From the NCBI GenBank assembly GCA_947034885.2, contig OX344757.2, positions 9,936,001 to 10,000,000 of the forward strand: a DNA stretch of 64,000 nt, written 5' to 3'. Position 1 is the first letter of the stretch. Each line of letters starts with the position of its first letter. The notes under the pieces are model-generated. The model saw nothing but the letters and a program-made list of their open reading frames with translations. It made no database searches and had not been told where the DNA came from. Position numbers and translations under genes: made by a program. Positions 32,586-45,346 of the stretch are shown here, piece after piece. The stretch comes from Thuidium tamariscinum. Taxonomy: Eukaryota > Streptophyta > Bryopsida > Hypnales > Thuidiaceae.

Positions 32586-35500
32586 ACTAGATTTGAAAAA
32601 AAAGTTTTCAAAAATATAAACTACTAAAAATAGCAATTTGGTGAAGTTTTATTTATCTTTAGAGCTTTGGAAGTACTAGATTTTGGTGCTTTGTCCAATA
32701 AGGGGTTAAAGAGAAGAAAGATCAGTTAGAATCTATCATGTGTAAAGTTAGAGCTACTTCTTGAAGCTTGGAAATGAAATGAATTTGCAAAAATGAAAAA
32801 GACTATTGGTACAATTTCTTAATCTCAATATACCATGGAGGGGTTATATATTGAGCCAAAGAAAATATTTAAATAGATGAGGCAAGGTAAGGTAAAACCA
32901 CCTAATTTCAACCAAGGATCCATATCCGACTTGTAGGATGTGCCTCTTTCCAACCAAGGCTAAAAGAAATTTCCAAATTTTAAAGTTTAGAATGCACTTT
33001 TTCCTCATTTTCAAGATTGGAACTAATGAGGTCAAGACACGTGTCCCAAAGTGTCATAAAGTGTATTGAAAGTACCAATCAAAAAAGTAGACTCTCAAAT
33101 GATTGGAATTAGAAGAGTTTAGACATTAGCTATGGATTCAAAGCACTTTTTGGCGTTCTAAAATCATAGTAATTTCAATTTTGAGAAAAAACTTGTGAAA
33201 AGTTTACAATCTCTATATTTCCTATCTTACTACATAGAAAATATTTGCATAGCCTCATACTCCTCATCATGTATTCTAAAATTGCTTAAGTAATAGGGTA
33301 TAGGTGGTTGTACCTTAGATAGTCTAAATGGCTAGAGGCAATGTATTATATGAGAAGGTCAAATTCAATAGAGATGCTAAAATGGAATTTCCATGTCAAA
33401 TTTTTGACAAGTCCCTATCACCTTGTACTACCTATCACAATAAATAGTTGTCATGTGACATTTTTTTAATATAAATGACTTAATTTATGTTGAAGTTGAT
33501 TTGTACATAGGGTGGTTGTTATGTGGCACTTTTTTACATAAACAACTTAATTTATAATGAATTTGACCTTTACATAGGATAGTTGTCAAGACTACATACA
33601 ATGTCATCAATTTTGAAACAAATAGTAGTTAGAAGTGTTTTTTTCAAATGCCATGCATAGGCAGTAGTGGAAATGTGAGACAAGACTTGACAAATGGCTA
33701 GAAAGTAGAGTTTTGAAAAAACTATGGCCTTGAAAGCAACTTTACATTGATTCATACTCAACTTTTTTTCTTGTATTTGGCTTTTATGGCAACATTCAAT
33801 TTCTTTACACAAATCATCAAGCTCTTGTAGGACCTTTTACATGTGAAGTAATCAAAGGAAAGGAAACAATTTGGAATTGAGTATTGATCAAATCATCATT
33901 TCTAATGCACAAACTTAAAATTAGATATTGAAGTATATCAAGTTTGCATTTATTTTCCATGCCACGTCTATTTTGCAAGCATCTTGTACAACAAGAAAAT
34001 ATGATAACAAAATAGGGAAGGGAAAAGATTGGATTGCCTTCATTGTAGGACTTTTGAAATTATCCTTGCCAAATCCCCTATGACATTCAAAATTATTTTC
34101 TTTTCATTTGACCTTTGGCATAGATATGCCTTGTAGGAATTTCTATGCCTTTTTCACAACACTATTGTCAAATGTTGACTTCTTGAATGTAGACATTTAT
34201 AATACTTGTTTGGTCAAACTAGATTACAACATTTTTGTTATTTGTCTCACCAACAATAGAAAAAACCCACAATATATACATTCAAAGATGGAGTGATTGG
34301 AGAGTGCACTCAATACAAAAGGTATTCTTTGAGTTTGAATGGTGATAGTAAGCACATATTGCTAGAAACTATCCATCTTTGCCTACTTAGATGCCATTGG
34401 ATATTTGGATTACCATACAATCTATTCATTTTGAGGCATATAATAGAAAGTGAATTCTAAGAGTACCAACCAACTATATGCTAAATTTGAATATACATAA
34501 CAAGTGTAAGATGATAGTATTGAAATGGTAGTATTGAATTATTACAATTTTTTTTCCCTTATTTCATCCTATCATCTTAAGTCTTTCTTACTACAATTAA
34601 TATAAATTAAACTAATTTTGATATTGTAACCTTAATGAACCGTCTAGGTTCATCCATTCATGAGAATAATAAGTTCTTTGTGAAAATGAAAACTCAAGAT
34701 TTTTGGTGCACATATAATTATCACTTTGAATATTCATAAATTTATTTATGCGCAATTGTATTGGAAAAATATCATGCTAAAAGAATGTAAAATCCTCTTT
34801 CAATTATTAACAAGATACTACTAAAATTAATTCATTTTCAATTGATTAGTAGTAACTATATTTAAATGGTCATTTGACGAAGTGGTTACTTTACCATCAA
34901 TTCTTAGATGATTCATTCAAACATTAGCAATTGTTTTTGACTAGAGCCTCTATTTCATTCTAATCCTTCATCTCCAAAATACTTGGGCTTTAGAAGCCAA
35001 AGATTCTCATATACTAATTGATGGAATGTGGGACTTCTAAAATCCAATTTTTTTGGTTGAAATTACAAATTACGTTAGACAAACTAGGTAATCTAATTTA
35101 GGGTCTTTGTTCTTAAAATTTACATACTTCTATATGAAATCAATATATAATTTCCTCATTTATGTTTAGAAATCCTACCTTGTAGTGGTATTTAGATGAT
35201 GAAAGTTCAAAACTCTAAAAAATCCAAGGTAGGAAGTGCTAAAATAGTTCAATCATACATTTGACATCCACAAAAAAATTTAAATAGTCAATAAGATTGC
35301 AAAAGCTTACCAAAGTTCATTCAAAGCAAATGATGCACAATCTTTGTCTAGATGCCAATGAGGCACCAAGAACACAGTCAAAGGATAAGTTTGCCAAGCG
35401 AAGTAACTCAAACCACTAAGTTATTGGACAAGTGTGAATTAAGAATTTGCTTAGGTGAGATCTAATTGTACTTCTCAAGAATAGTATTGAATGATTCTTG

Positions 35501-36861
35501 GATTACACACTCTTCTTAGAAAGGAAACTTTGTATTATACTAGTAGTTAAGAAGTAGTAACTATTTCTAAATGAGGGAACTATTTGAAGAGAGAATGAAT
35601 AGAAATGTTGATGCTAGGATTAATTAATTTAAGTGGAAGAAACTTGGTGGAAGAGTTTGGTTGTCTTCAAGGAGTGGGGTCATGAAAGAAAATTTAATTA
35701 AGCTGCATGTGTCCCAAATACACAACTTCCATATTATATGGCCAAGGTTGATTATAATTAATTTTAATGCATTTCAATCTATTCTCAAAGTATATAATTT
35801 GTTCTAATGTAGGAAATTCTTGTAGCCCTTTTAACAAGGAATCCAAAAATGTAATTATGTATATAAAATGAATATTTTTTGAAGACAATAATAGCATTAA
35901 AAACATAATTATATGAGTTTTTTTAATAAATGTATCATAGGCCGAGCTACTCAATTTTTGGAACTTTTTAATAAAAATTTAATTTTAATAGGAGAGATTT
36001 TTTTGTATGGATTTTAAAAATCTATATAATGTATGTATAGGTGTTTTAATTCTTCACATATATTGTGATTTTTTTTTCTAGAATGTATATAATGCAACAT
36101 TTTCTACAAATAATTTTCTTTTAATTTGGCCTTCATCTAACATTTTGGTCTTTTTAATTTGATATAATTTTAACAAAAGCCATCCTCTAAGCTGTTTTAA
36201 TGCTGATGACCCTTGTATATAATATAAGAGTTGTGTACTCGGGGCATGTGTATTTTATAGTAATATTGTTCATTTGATGTTGTTTCAAATGTCTTCATTT
36301 TTGTATAGAGTTGATTAGAGCATTGGGATCATCAATACTAAGTCCAAAGCATTTGATGTCAATCGTGATATTTTATTATGATTGGGTCTTGTATATGGCC
36401 GAGGAAACTACACCTAATTGTAACATGTTTCTAAAGCTAATTTCTTCAAGATTCTTGTTTGAAATACATAGCTTCTATTTATGATCAAGCCTTAAGTTGA
36501 TTTTGGATACATTTACTCTTCAACTCTAATTGAAAGTTCATTGTGTGTTAGTTTATTCATGTGGTACCAAAGAAATGAATTCTAAAAGAATCTCCTTTTG
36601 ACTACCAACAATGTATAATAAATTTTTTTGCTACTCAATGAAGAAAACCATGCTCAAAAAGCCTTACTTGAACAATCTTAGGGTTGCTATCTTAGTATAA
36701 GGTACGTGAGTCCATTGCAAACTAAATGGGAGTAGCCAAGTTCATTGCAAGCAAAATCATAGTAGTCATAGACATTTCAAAACTTGAATGTACACCACCA
36801 TAACAAATTTGTCGACCATGGGCTTGCTCCGATTTTGATTTGCAATGGACTCATTTATCGT
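32586..36861. other. Long AT-rich intergenic stretch
   Basis: About 4.3 kb without recognisable frames on either strand. A GGGGTTAA end closes at 32709 with an adjoining sequence like family R ends. Near-repeats of a phrase on the theme of GTTGTCATGTGACATTTTTT occur at 33447 and 33517. Otherwise nothing identified. Confidence 0.4.
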
Positions 36862-37422
36862 TAAAGTAGGTGCACCCAAAAGCCCAGCTGACCTTAAAGT
36901 GCCATCTACAGCGTGTGTACATTTCCAAAATCAGACATGTACATAGACTGCAGATAACACTTTTAGAAACAGAGTGTGACCCTTAATAACTTTTACATAT
37001 TAAGGTGGGTACACCCAAAAGTGCCGCTTATTCTTATTGTGCCTAGTTCCTGTCATCATGTTGTTCAGATTTTCATATAGGCTTGTTGGTGAGTGAAAGC
37101 ATACTCCAACGCACCAAAGAACAAAGGATTTGGATACCGTATGCAAAAGTTATTAACAGTCAATGTTTGTTTCTGAAAGTACCATCTACAGTCTGGGTAC
37201 ATGAATGATTTTGGAAATGTATGCACATTGTAGATGGCGCTTTAAGGTCAGGTGCCATTTTGGGTGTACCTACCTTATATCCAACTTTTCTAGTGCATCA
37301 AAACATGCTTTCACATGCCAACAAAACTATATGAAAATCAAAACAGCCTAATAATAGTAAGTAGGCACAATAGTAAGTAGGCACAGTATCAATAAGCAGT
37401 GCTTTTGGGTGTACCCACTTCA
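36862..37422 (+). mobile_element. Family B MITE (copy 3) split by another family B MITE (copy 4)
   Basis: The outer copy starts TAAAGTAGGTGCACCCAAAA, runs to TTAATAACTTTTACATA at about 36999, resumes at TATCCAAC (37278) and ends CTTTTGGGTGTACCCACTT. The inner copy, 37001-37277, is complete, lies in the opposite orientation and is bounded by TA. Confidence 0.75.
37001..37277 (-). mobile_element. Family B MITE copy 4, nested
   Basis: TAAGGTGGGTACACCCAAAA at left and TTTTGGGTGTACCTACCTTA at right, 277 bp, the same length as the copy at 53806-54082. Confidence 0.75.
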
Positions 37423-38086
37423 TATGCTCTCATTTTTTCCTTCCTTGAAGCCATATTGCTTCATGATTGACAGTTTTCTTTCACCCAATGAGAAATTTCC
37501 TCAAGAGTTTTTTACTTTATATTTTTTTCAACAAATGAGACAGAATTTCATGGCCAAAGAGGATCAAAATACAAAGCCAACAGACACAAGTGGCCGACCA
37601 TTTCCTCATGATTGATTTCTCTTTGCACTGGCTGGTCATGTGACAACTTGGAGGCCACTGAATGATGTATCATAAAGAGTTTGATGGACTTGTCCGCAGA
37701 CATGGACTTCTTTTTGATATTTTTTGGGGACACAAATGAAATGGGACTGAGATTTGCATCTTCATGGATGCTCCAATAGGTGAATGTTGGCAGGAACTAA
37801 AGCCAAGTTTGTTGTTTTTCTTACATGACTTGATTCTTGGAACACTCTTAAGATACTCCCTTGTGCCTTCACTGCCTTGTCTTCTTCTCTTCTTCTTTTT
37901 TGACACAAATGAAATGAAATTTCATTGCAAAGAAATGAAATACAAACCGATATCATGCCGGATCTTTTCTCTTTTCTGGATGCACCGACAAACTCTTACA
38001 TTTAAGTTGAAGAATAGAAGCTTCCGTATTCAACCACAGCTATAGAAAAGGAATTGCAGTTACTGCCAACCACTGAAGTTCAATTG
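37423..38086. other. Intergenic DNA, nothing recognised
   Basis: Frames on both strands (for example 37409-37615 and 37764-38045) have no recognisable content and overlap each other. Confidence 0.4.
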
Positions 38087-38406
38087 TAAGGTAGGAGGTC
38101 CATAAAGCGACAATCTAAGTGCTGAACCTGAATTTTGGGGAGGGATAACATCTTGAAATATTTTTTTCAATAAATTTTCTTTCAAAGACAAGAGGAAATG
38201 GCACCCAACCCAAGTTGTTTCGTACTTTTTGGAGCTTTGTGGAATTAGTTATGAAATTTTGAAGTTGAAAGCCGTAGGGCTCTAAAAGCGACCAACACCT
38301 AGAATGTAAACAATTTGTATATTTTTTAATATTGCAGAAAGCAAAATGTACTTGTAAGCCATGTTTGGTTCTAAATGCCTTGTCGGAGTTCAAGCCTCCT
38401 ACCTTA
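38087..38406 (+). mobile_element. TA-flanked MITE, family F copy 3
   Basis: Ends TAAGGTAGGAGGTCC and, on the other strand, TAAGGTAGGAGGCTTG. Its body shares AAATTTTCTTTCAAAGACAAG and GAATTAGTTATGAAATTTTG-like stretches with 56756-57086 and 54370-54480. Confidence 0.7.
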
Positions 38407-38813
38407 GTGAGAAAGGTGAGCAATTCAAGTTGCTCAAAAAAAAGGGTGAGCAGTTGACACTACCAAGAACATTCCATACCATATTTCTAGGGAATTTTTG
38501 GTACGCAATTCACCAACAAGAAGAAGGCTAAAGAATGGAAAAAGAAAGAATTATGATGTACAATCATCAATAGGGGTAGTCACTGCTTCTTCTCACAGCA
38601 AGGCTTCACAAGAGAATCCTTGGAAATAGGAGCCAACAAGAACGTGCACTAGGTGAAGGAGCTCTAACAACCTTGCAAACGACACTAAGGGAGATTTGAA
38701 AAAAACAAAACAATACTATAGTGGATTGACGGAGGAGCCCCACAACTCAACAAATCAGCAACGCAACGGTGTAGCATTAGCTTGCGAAAAAATTATTTTC
38801 ATCTGTTATTTAC

Positions 38814-38906
38814 CTCTGGAGCAGAGTAAGCAATGTAGTGAAGTCTTTGCCACGGAAGAATATTCCGCCGCCTAGCGCCACGCGAAAGCCAACCTTGAGC
38901 CGCCAT
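38814..38906 (-). CDS. Possible single coding exon of unknown gene (31 codons)
   Basis: On the minus strand an ATG at 38906 opens exactly 31 codons (MAAQGWLSRG, then NILPWQRLHYIAYSAPE) and meets a donor GAG|GTAAATAAC. GC content is locally about 55 percent, unlike its surroundings. No second exon could be joined convincingly downstream, and I do not recognise the peptide. It may be the first exon of a lost or captured gene, or chance. Confidence 0.25.
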
Positions 38907-39141
38907 GAGGTTATTCAGTGGAAAAGTTCAGCTCCTTGGAAGAGTTATGACTACCCTTAATGTGAAATACATGGTGGTACATGAAAGGTTTCACAACATT
39001 ATACAATTATAGTGTATAGCCTATAGGTCTTCACAACATCTTGACATGTTGAAGATTCAAGAATATGAGCGCAAAAAACAGATCATTCTTTGATTGAACC
39101 AAGAAGTTAGAATACTTTACCTTTTCAAAAACATTGGAACA

Positions 39142-39369
39142 TTAACCCTTAATGGACAGACTAGTGACCATGGAAATCATTCATTTTTATAGTATAAGAA
39201 TCATTGGTTTACAAAAATTGAAACTAAGCACTTATTGGAAGTCAAACTACTACAGAAAATCTCCCTTTTTTGTACAAAATTCCAAAGATGAGTAATTGTA
39301 CTCTTGATCTACATCCAAAGATTCTTTGTTGTCCATCAGACACCAAATGTCAATATCAATATTTATTGG
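39142..39369 (+). mobile_element. Family R end (truncated or abutted by family Q)
   Basis: Starts TTAACCCTTAATGGACAGAC and shares GTGRCYATRGAAATCATKCATTTT and the later CATTGGAAGTCAAACTA theme with 59878 onward and 58814 onward. Its right boundary is not resolved. Confidence 0.5.
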
Positions 39370-39913
39370 TTAACCCCTAAATATCCAAGGTCTTTTCTGA
39401 GCTTCTTAGAATTTGGTTTGATTAAACAAAAAGTCAACATTTTGATAAGCTTCATCAATTTTTTTATAAAAACATAACTATACAAATTCAAACTAGGCAT
39501 GTTAGAAATCACGTAGGGCAAAAAAACAAAACACTTATGGACTATGAGATTATAATGTTTGATCATCTGGGCATTAAAATTTACAAATTAAAGTGCCTTG
39601 AAATCTTTCAATACTCTTTTCACATGCCAAATCTAAATAGTTGGTCACCAAAAAAATTTGAGGTTAAAGGACCTAATCTACATAATCCCAATCAATTAGG
39701 GCTTCTCAAAATCTACTCTCCAAATTTTTAAATGAATTTCTAAAGTGGTTTCTTCTCCAAAATCTAGTGTTAGAGGCTCATTTCCAAGAACCTACAACAC
39801 TACAAAAAGTCAAGATTGCAATGGCCCCCATTGCACAAAACCTTATACAAAGAAATCATAATCAATCATTTTCAACACCACAATTCTTGGTACCTTGGAC
39901 ATTTAGGTTTTAA
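39370..39913 (+). mobile_element. TTAA-ended element, family Q copy 1
   Basis: Left end TTAACCCCTAAATATCCAAG; right end on the other strand TTAAAACCTAAATGTCCAAG. 544 bp, TTAA on both sides. Directly followed by CCCTATAAGG, so the closing TTAA may also open another element. Confidence 0.75.
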
Positions 39914-40060
39914 CCCTATAAGGATGCACCCCCCCTTCTTGTGACTAAGGTAGTCACCAAAGTACTTTGATTATTCGTATCAATTCTAGGTATATTATTT
40001 GTTTTTACAATTAACAATGAAGGCATCTATTGTACAATGGCCATCCATGATTAATACTAC

Positions 40061-40920
40061 TTAACCCCTAAAGCCCTAAACTGTGTTTTTTTGGCAAAAT
40101 AGCGATTTTAGGCAACTCACTACAAATAGAGTTTTTGTTTCTTTTCTTTGAAATTTTCACACAATATGTGCCCAAGGAGTAGCTTTAAGTCCCAATAATT
40201 TTCATAACTTTTGACTACATGGTTAAGAAGTTATGGCATGATATGTTGTTTCCTTTAATCACCAGGCAATCTAGGCAACAGAAATAACTTCTTTAAAAAT
40301 TACTTTTTTAAGAAATTAAAACTTGATATTGGTCTATTAGATTTATATCTATGTGGAAATCTTTAAATCATTCCATTTTGATTGATGCGTCAAAAGTTAT
40401 GAGGAGATTTAGTTTGGGGTACTTTACGGGTAGTTATAGAATCTCTACTCTACGAAAAAGTTTGAAATCCTTTTATTTAATTCAATTTTTAATATTTTTG
40501 AAAAAAAATTAAAACATTGGGTGAAGATTTTTTATTATCGAGTATAATATTACAACCATTGGTATTGACATTTTTCATTTTCATAACTAAATTGTGTACA
40601 ATCTTGTATTTCAAATCATTTTCTACTTCTTTCTACTTACTATCTTTTTCCTATATGTTTTACAACTCCAAATGATTTGAATTTTTTTGAGCATGTAGCC
40701 AACTTGCATTGAAGGATGAATTCAAAGAGAAACCACCATTTTGAATATTTTTTCATACAAATGTGACCTTGTGAAGTGCAGCTGCCCGGGTTTTTGCAGG
40801 GATAAAAAAAGGATTGTTGTCAATTCAAATGTTAATATCTTGCAATCTACATGGTAGAAATTTTTGAAATTTTTTCCATGTCTTTTCAAACCACTTTACT
40901 ACAAGGTCCTATGGTTATAC
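40061..40920 (-). mobile_element. TTAA-type element, family A copy 3, truncated
   Basis: Starts TTAACCCCTAAAGCCC and runs in reverse orientation to the copies at 3669 and 57270 as far as ACAAGGTCCTATGGTTATAC. There it is cut off by CTTTTGGGTGTACCTACCTTA (40921-40941), a lone family B end. The last 80 or so bases of family A are missing. Confidence 0.7.
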
Positions 40921-41067
40921 CTTTTGGGTGTACCTACCTTAAATCACCCTTGTTTCAAATTTATTGAAAATTGAAGAATATGCCTTGTATTACTGGTGAA
41001 TAATGTTATATGTATTTTACAACCAAGCAAGAATTTTACTCATGTTAGTTTCAATATCTCACCATAT

Positions 41068-41810
41068 TTAACCTTGAAGCGCCGGTGATGCCATTTTGTA
41101 GCGTTTGGACGAATTTGCAACACTGTATAGGGAGATTGCTAGCAATTTTTCATCCATTTCTTGTTGCTTGATCTTTCATAAAGGATTATGAAGAGTACCT
41201 AATTCATTTTGTAGTTATGTGAGTGTTTCTCTTCACATGAATTAGAAATTACAGGGAAAAACGGATCACAAAATATGCTATTTTTAGTGTATTTTGGGAA
41301 ATTTTGTTCCTTGCTCTAAAACTCAAATTTCTCCAAAAAAATGATATTTTTGGAGTTTGAGCCCAACTAACAAAATGAAGGTAATCTATTCTAGTTTCTT
41401 CTCCAATTGGAATTTTGAAAAAAAACATAATTTAAATATTTTCTTGCAATTTGAATTTTATATGTACTTTCAAAGTCTTTTGGATTGTAATTATAGAATG
41501 ACACGGAAATTGAGTTTATACCATGATATTTGTCACTGAAATTCCCACATGTGATGAAATTTTCAGATTTTTTGAGATGATTTTCTATTTGATATGATTT
41601 TTCTTCACTTTTTCTTCAAAAATTCTCTGAAAAATCAATTTTCCTCAAAAAAATCTAAATTTTTTGGGAAGTATAGAAGACATGTAGCTTCATCTCTGAA
41701 AAATAAATATAATTTTTTTTAATACAAATATAGTCCCCAAATGGGAGCAAACAGAGTGTTGTACACAAGGGCTGAAAACTGTGGGTATAGGTCCAGCATT
41801 TAAGGGTTAA
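41068..41810 (+). mobile_element. TTAA-ended element, family M copy 1
   Basis: Starts TTAACCTTGAAGCGCCGG and ends, on the other strand, TTAACCCTTAAATGCTGG. 743 bp. The body from about 41270 to 41690 recurs at 42640-43050, and in part at 54700-54860. Not coding. Confidence 0.65.
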
Positions 41811-42022
41811 CTTACTGCAAATAGAAAGAAGTGTCGGACCTCCATCACTAAAGAATGTTACGTTACATATCAGATATTCCAAGTTTTTTTTTATCATGTT
41901 GCATTTGATCAATGCATGAAAGAGGCCTCACTGCCCTTTTGATATTTCAAGGCTGATGAGAATGATGTATCTCACCCCTGAAATTGCAGAAGCCACGTGG
42001 TGGTCTTGTGGTCCTGTAGAGG

Positions 42023-43055
42023 TTAATCCTGGACTGCCGCCAGCACCATTTTGTGACGTTTGGATGACAGACCAGGATCCTAAAAACAAAAAGTCATTTG
42101 TGCTAACAAAAAGTTGCAGTAAAGGGGTTTGGATTGAATAGAAAAGATAAATGCATCCTAAAAAGTAAAAAGATGGGCCAATGCAATAACTTGAAAAAGA
42201 AAACGAAAAAATAAAAATCCCACCACCTCTATTTTTATTTGTTGTTTCGCCCCGCTCTTTTTGGCGGTTGCAATACGCAGAAATTTCTCTTATGAAATAG
42301 AAAATTTGTTTGCTTTTTGATTCTTCGAACACTAAAATGAAAAGTAGGATTTAAGTCGTCCACTCTAGCATATGTCAAAAAAATCTATATTTTTGTATTT
42401 ACCTTTTCTTCTTTTCGCTCTATATTTATTATTGGCTTTACGAAGGACTTTAGTCTCGAAAAACCTTAGCTTTCTGGGTTTTTATCTGCTCAATAGAAGT
42501 AGTTTTTTCATCCACTTTTTTTTCTTATGACCTTTCATGTTGAGTTGCAAAGAGTTTCCAATTGTGTTTTTGGTCTAACTAATGCTTGTTTTCATGTAGT
42601 TGAGAAGTAAATAAAAAAAACGGATGGCAAGATTTGCCATCTTTATTAGTGTATTTCAAGAAATTGAGAAATTTCTCCACAAAAATGATATTTTTTGAGT
42701 TTGAGCCCAACTAATGAAATGAAGGTCGTCTACTCTAGTTTCTACTCCAATTAGAATTTTGTAAAAATTTGTAATATTGAATATTTTATTGCAATTTGAA
42801 CTTTGGATATATTTTCAATGTCTATTGCAATCTATATATAGAAGTATAGGGAAATTGAGTTCAAACCATGATGTTTGTCACTATAATGTACTCATATGGT
42901 GAAATTTTCAGATTTCTTGAGATAATTTTCTATTTGGTATGATTTTTCCTTCGCTTTCTCTTCAAAAATTCTCAGAAAAATCAATTTTCCTCCAAAAAAC
43001 CTAAATTTTTTGTGAAGTAAATAAGACATGTAACTTCATTACTGAAGAATAAATT
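42023..43055 (+). mobile_element. Family M copy 2, rearranged
   Basis: Begins TTAATCCTGGACTGCCGCC with CACCATTTTGTGACGTTTGG, parallel to copy 1, and matches its body from about 42640 on. About 300 extra bases lie between. The right end was not identified. Confidence 0.5.
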
Positions 43056-44768
43056 AAATCTTTTTCATACATATCATTAGATCCGTTTTGAACCTACAAA
43101 GTACCCTCCAATTTTGGTAGTCTTTAAGAAAATAAGTGTCGCCTTCAAGCAATACCTGTGGAATTAGAGAGGGTGAGTGAAATGGTTCTATCAAGTTTGA
43201 ATTTGCCACGCCAAGTAGATAAGGACTTCCTAGCAAATGTACCGCAAGAAACCTTTTTTAAATTCGGTTCCAAAGTATAGGAGGTTCAAACTTCATGCAC
43301 AATGAGCTGATAGTTCTTGCTCTTCAATCTTTTCAAGCATTTTTTTATTGAACCAACTACTCCTTCAATTGTGTGTAGCCTCTTGTACTTTCTATGCTAG
43401 AAACAAAACTCGCCTTGTGCATATCAATATTCTAGAATTTCAAAATTGGGTTGGCCATAATTAACATTAGAAAGCAAGTTATGTTAACTGTTAACTAGAT
43501 AAGTGAGTAACCCAAAGACAACTTGAACCATCCATGAGCAAAAATTTACAACAGATATGTTGTTAAAAAATTGAATCCTAATTTGGACTTTGGTGACCGG
43601 TTGGAGTGTCATTGGTTAGGAAATTTTAGACAATACAAGAGAGTGTGAAAACCTCAATTTTGTATGATGAAACCATCAAAACATTTACATAAATAAGCTT
43701 ATAATCTTCTACATAGTTCCAAAATTGTTTGTAGGTGTCTAGATATATTACCATATATTGTATCAACTGAACCTACCACAAGCTAGCTAGGCAAAATGGT
43801 TATGCAATTGAAAATTGTTGTGGCCATTAGGAGGGATTTGAGGGCTCCCAAGGGCCATTTTAGGGTCTGTTTCCGAAAACTGTCGGGGAAGCATTGGCTG
43901 TTGTCAATCGGAAGTTAACAAAAAAAGGTTTCAAAAAAACTTCCCTAATAGAATCAGAATAGATTCTTTTTCCCATTCAAAACCACTCTCATATTAGTAA
44001 GTAAGAATGAATCTTGCTTTAAATATCAAAATTATTCTCAAAAATCCATACTTGGTAGTAGCAAACTAACAATCGCAGATCTGTCAATCGACTAGTATCT
44101 AGTTTGAAATAGACCATTTCGGACTCATTGTATGAGTAACTTTGCAGCATATAGCAATTGAATACTAACATGTATTGATCGATATCCAAATGAATTGAAG
44201 ATTAGATTAATTTGAAGGATCAATCAGTATGATGGATTGCTTAGTTTGAAACAACAAATTAACCAGTAAAACATGAATGAGAGGGGATAATAAACCCTAA
44301 TCCAACGGACTAAATAAAGCTTATCTCAATTAGAACTTATTTCAATTAGAACTTATCTCGATCAAATGATCAGATCACACGAGTTATCGTGAGTAAGCAT
44401 TGAGCCCATATCAAAACAGACTTACAAAGAAGATCCTAGTGGTATCAATCTAAGTCTAAGTATTGTCATCAAGTTTGTGTAACTAATGTCAACAAAAGAT
44501 TTTCCAGATCAAGCATGTTGATGAAACCTAGGCGCAACAAAGAGCTCGTCATACCTAGAGTTTGAAATTTTTGAGAAAAAATCCTCAAGAAGCGGTACTC
44601 TTCACCTATATCCATGCCAAAACAACAAACCATTAGTGTACTATTAGATGTGCACGAGGTGTCTTCAGAATACTACTACATGTCATTGTATATTCATAGG
44701 AGAAACAATTCCTCTAACAAAACTCCAAACCAAAGTAAAAAAATATGACCATAAGCGACACTTAATCA
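43056..44768. other. Intergenic DNA, little recognised
   Basis: A family J-like end (GGATTTGAGGGCTCCCAAGG) lies at about 43833-43900. Otherwise short frames only, no RNA gene. Confidence 0.4.
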
Positions 44769-45087
44769 TAAGAGGATTTTTAGCTACTCTGGAAGACTGT
44801 GAGTTATCAGGCCATGGGAACTCTCTGAACGCTGCCACTGAGGCGATCTGATGTGGCTGAGAGGCTGCCACATCAGATAATCATATTTAATTAATATTTT
44901 AATATTATTTTTTGGAAAAAAATTATTTTTTTATTATTTTTAAATTTTTTTAATAATATTTTAATATTAAAATTTTATTTTTTTATTTTTTTATTTTTTT
45001 ATTTTTTTATTATTATTTTATCTGACGCGTTCGCAGACAGGGGAACAGGGCTGAAACGGTCTCCTGAAGCCCTGAAAAATCCTCTTA
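44769..45087. mobile_element. TA-flanked inverted-ended element, family K
   Basis: TAAGAGGATTTTTAG at left and, on the other strand at right, TAAGAGGATTTTTCAG. Inside are a small palindrome (CTGATGTGGC...GCCACATCAG at about 44849-44878) and a tract of almost pure A/T, with TATTTTTT repeated, from 44880 to 45020. Confidence 0.65.
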
Positions 45088-45346
45088 TGCATAAAGCTAT
45101 GAACTTAACCACCACCTCTTGGCCACTGTTTTGCGAGCCGAACATCATGTTTAGAAGTTTTCTGGCCACAATGTTTCCACAAAGTATAGACCTTGAATTT
45201 CTATCACATCAACCAAATTAAACTTACTGAAGCTACGTCCAGTTTCAAAAAGTTTTGCTATGAGTTGTGACTACCGTTCAAAACAAGTTTGAAACTGGTG
45301 CAACTAAAGAAGTGCGGTAAAATTCCAACGTAAAGGCTGTAAGTAC

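Noticed and set aside
41928..42332. 134-codon minus-strand frame
   Set aside because: It spans a family M end and AT-rich sequence; composition is erratic and nothing is recognisable.
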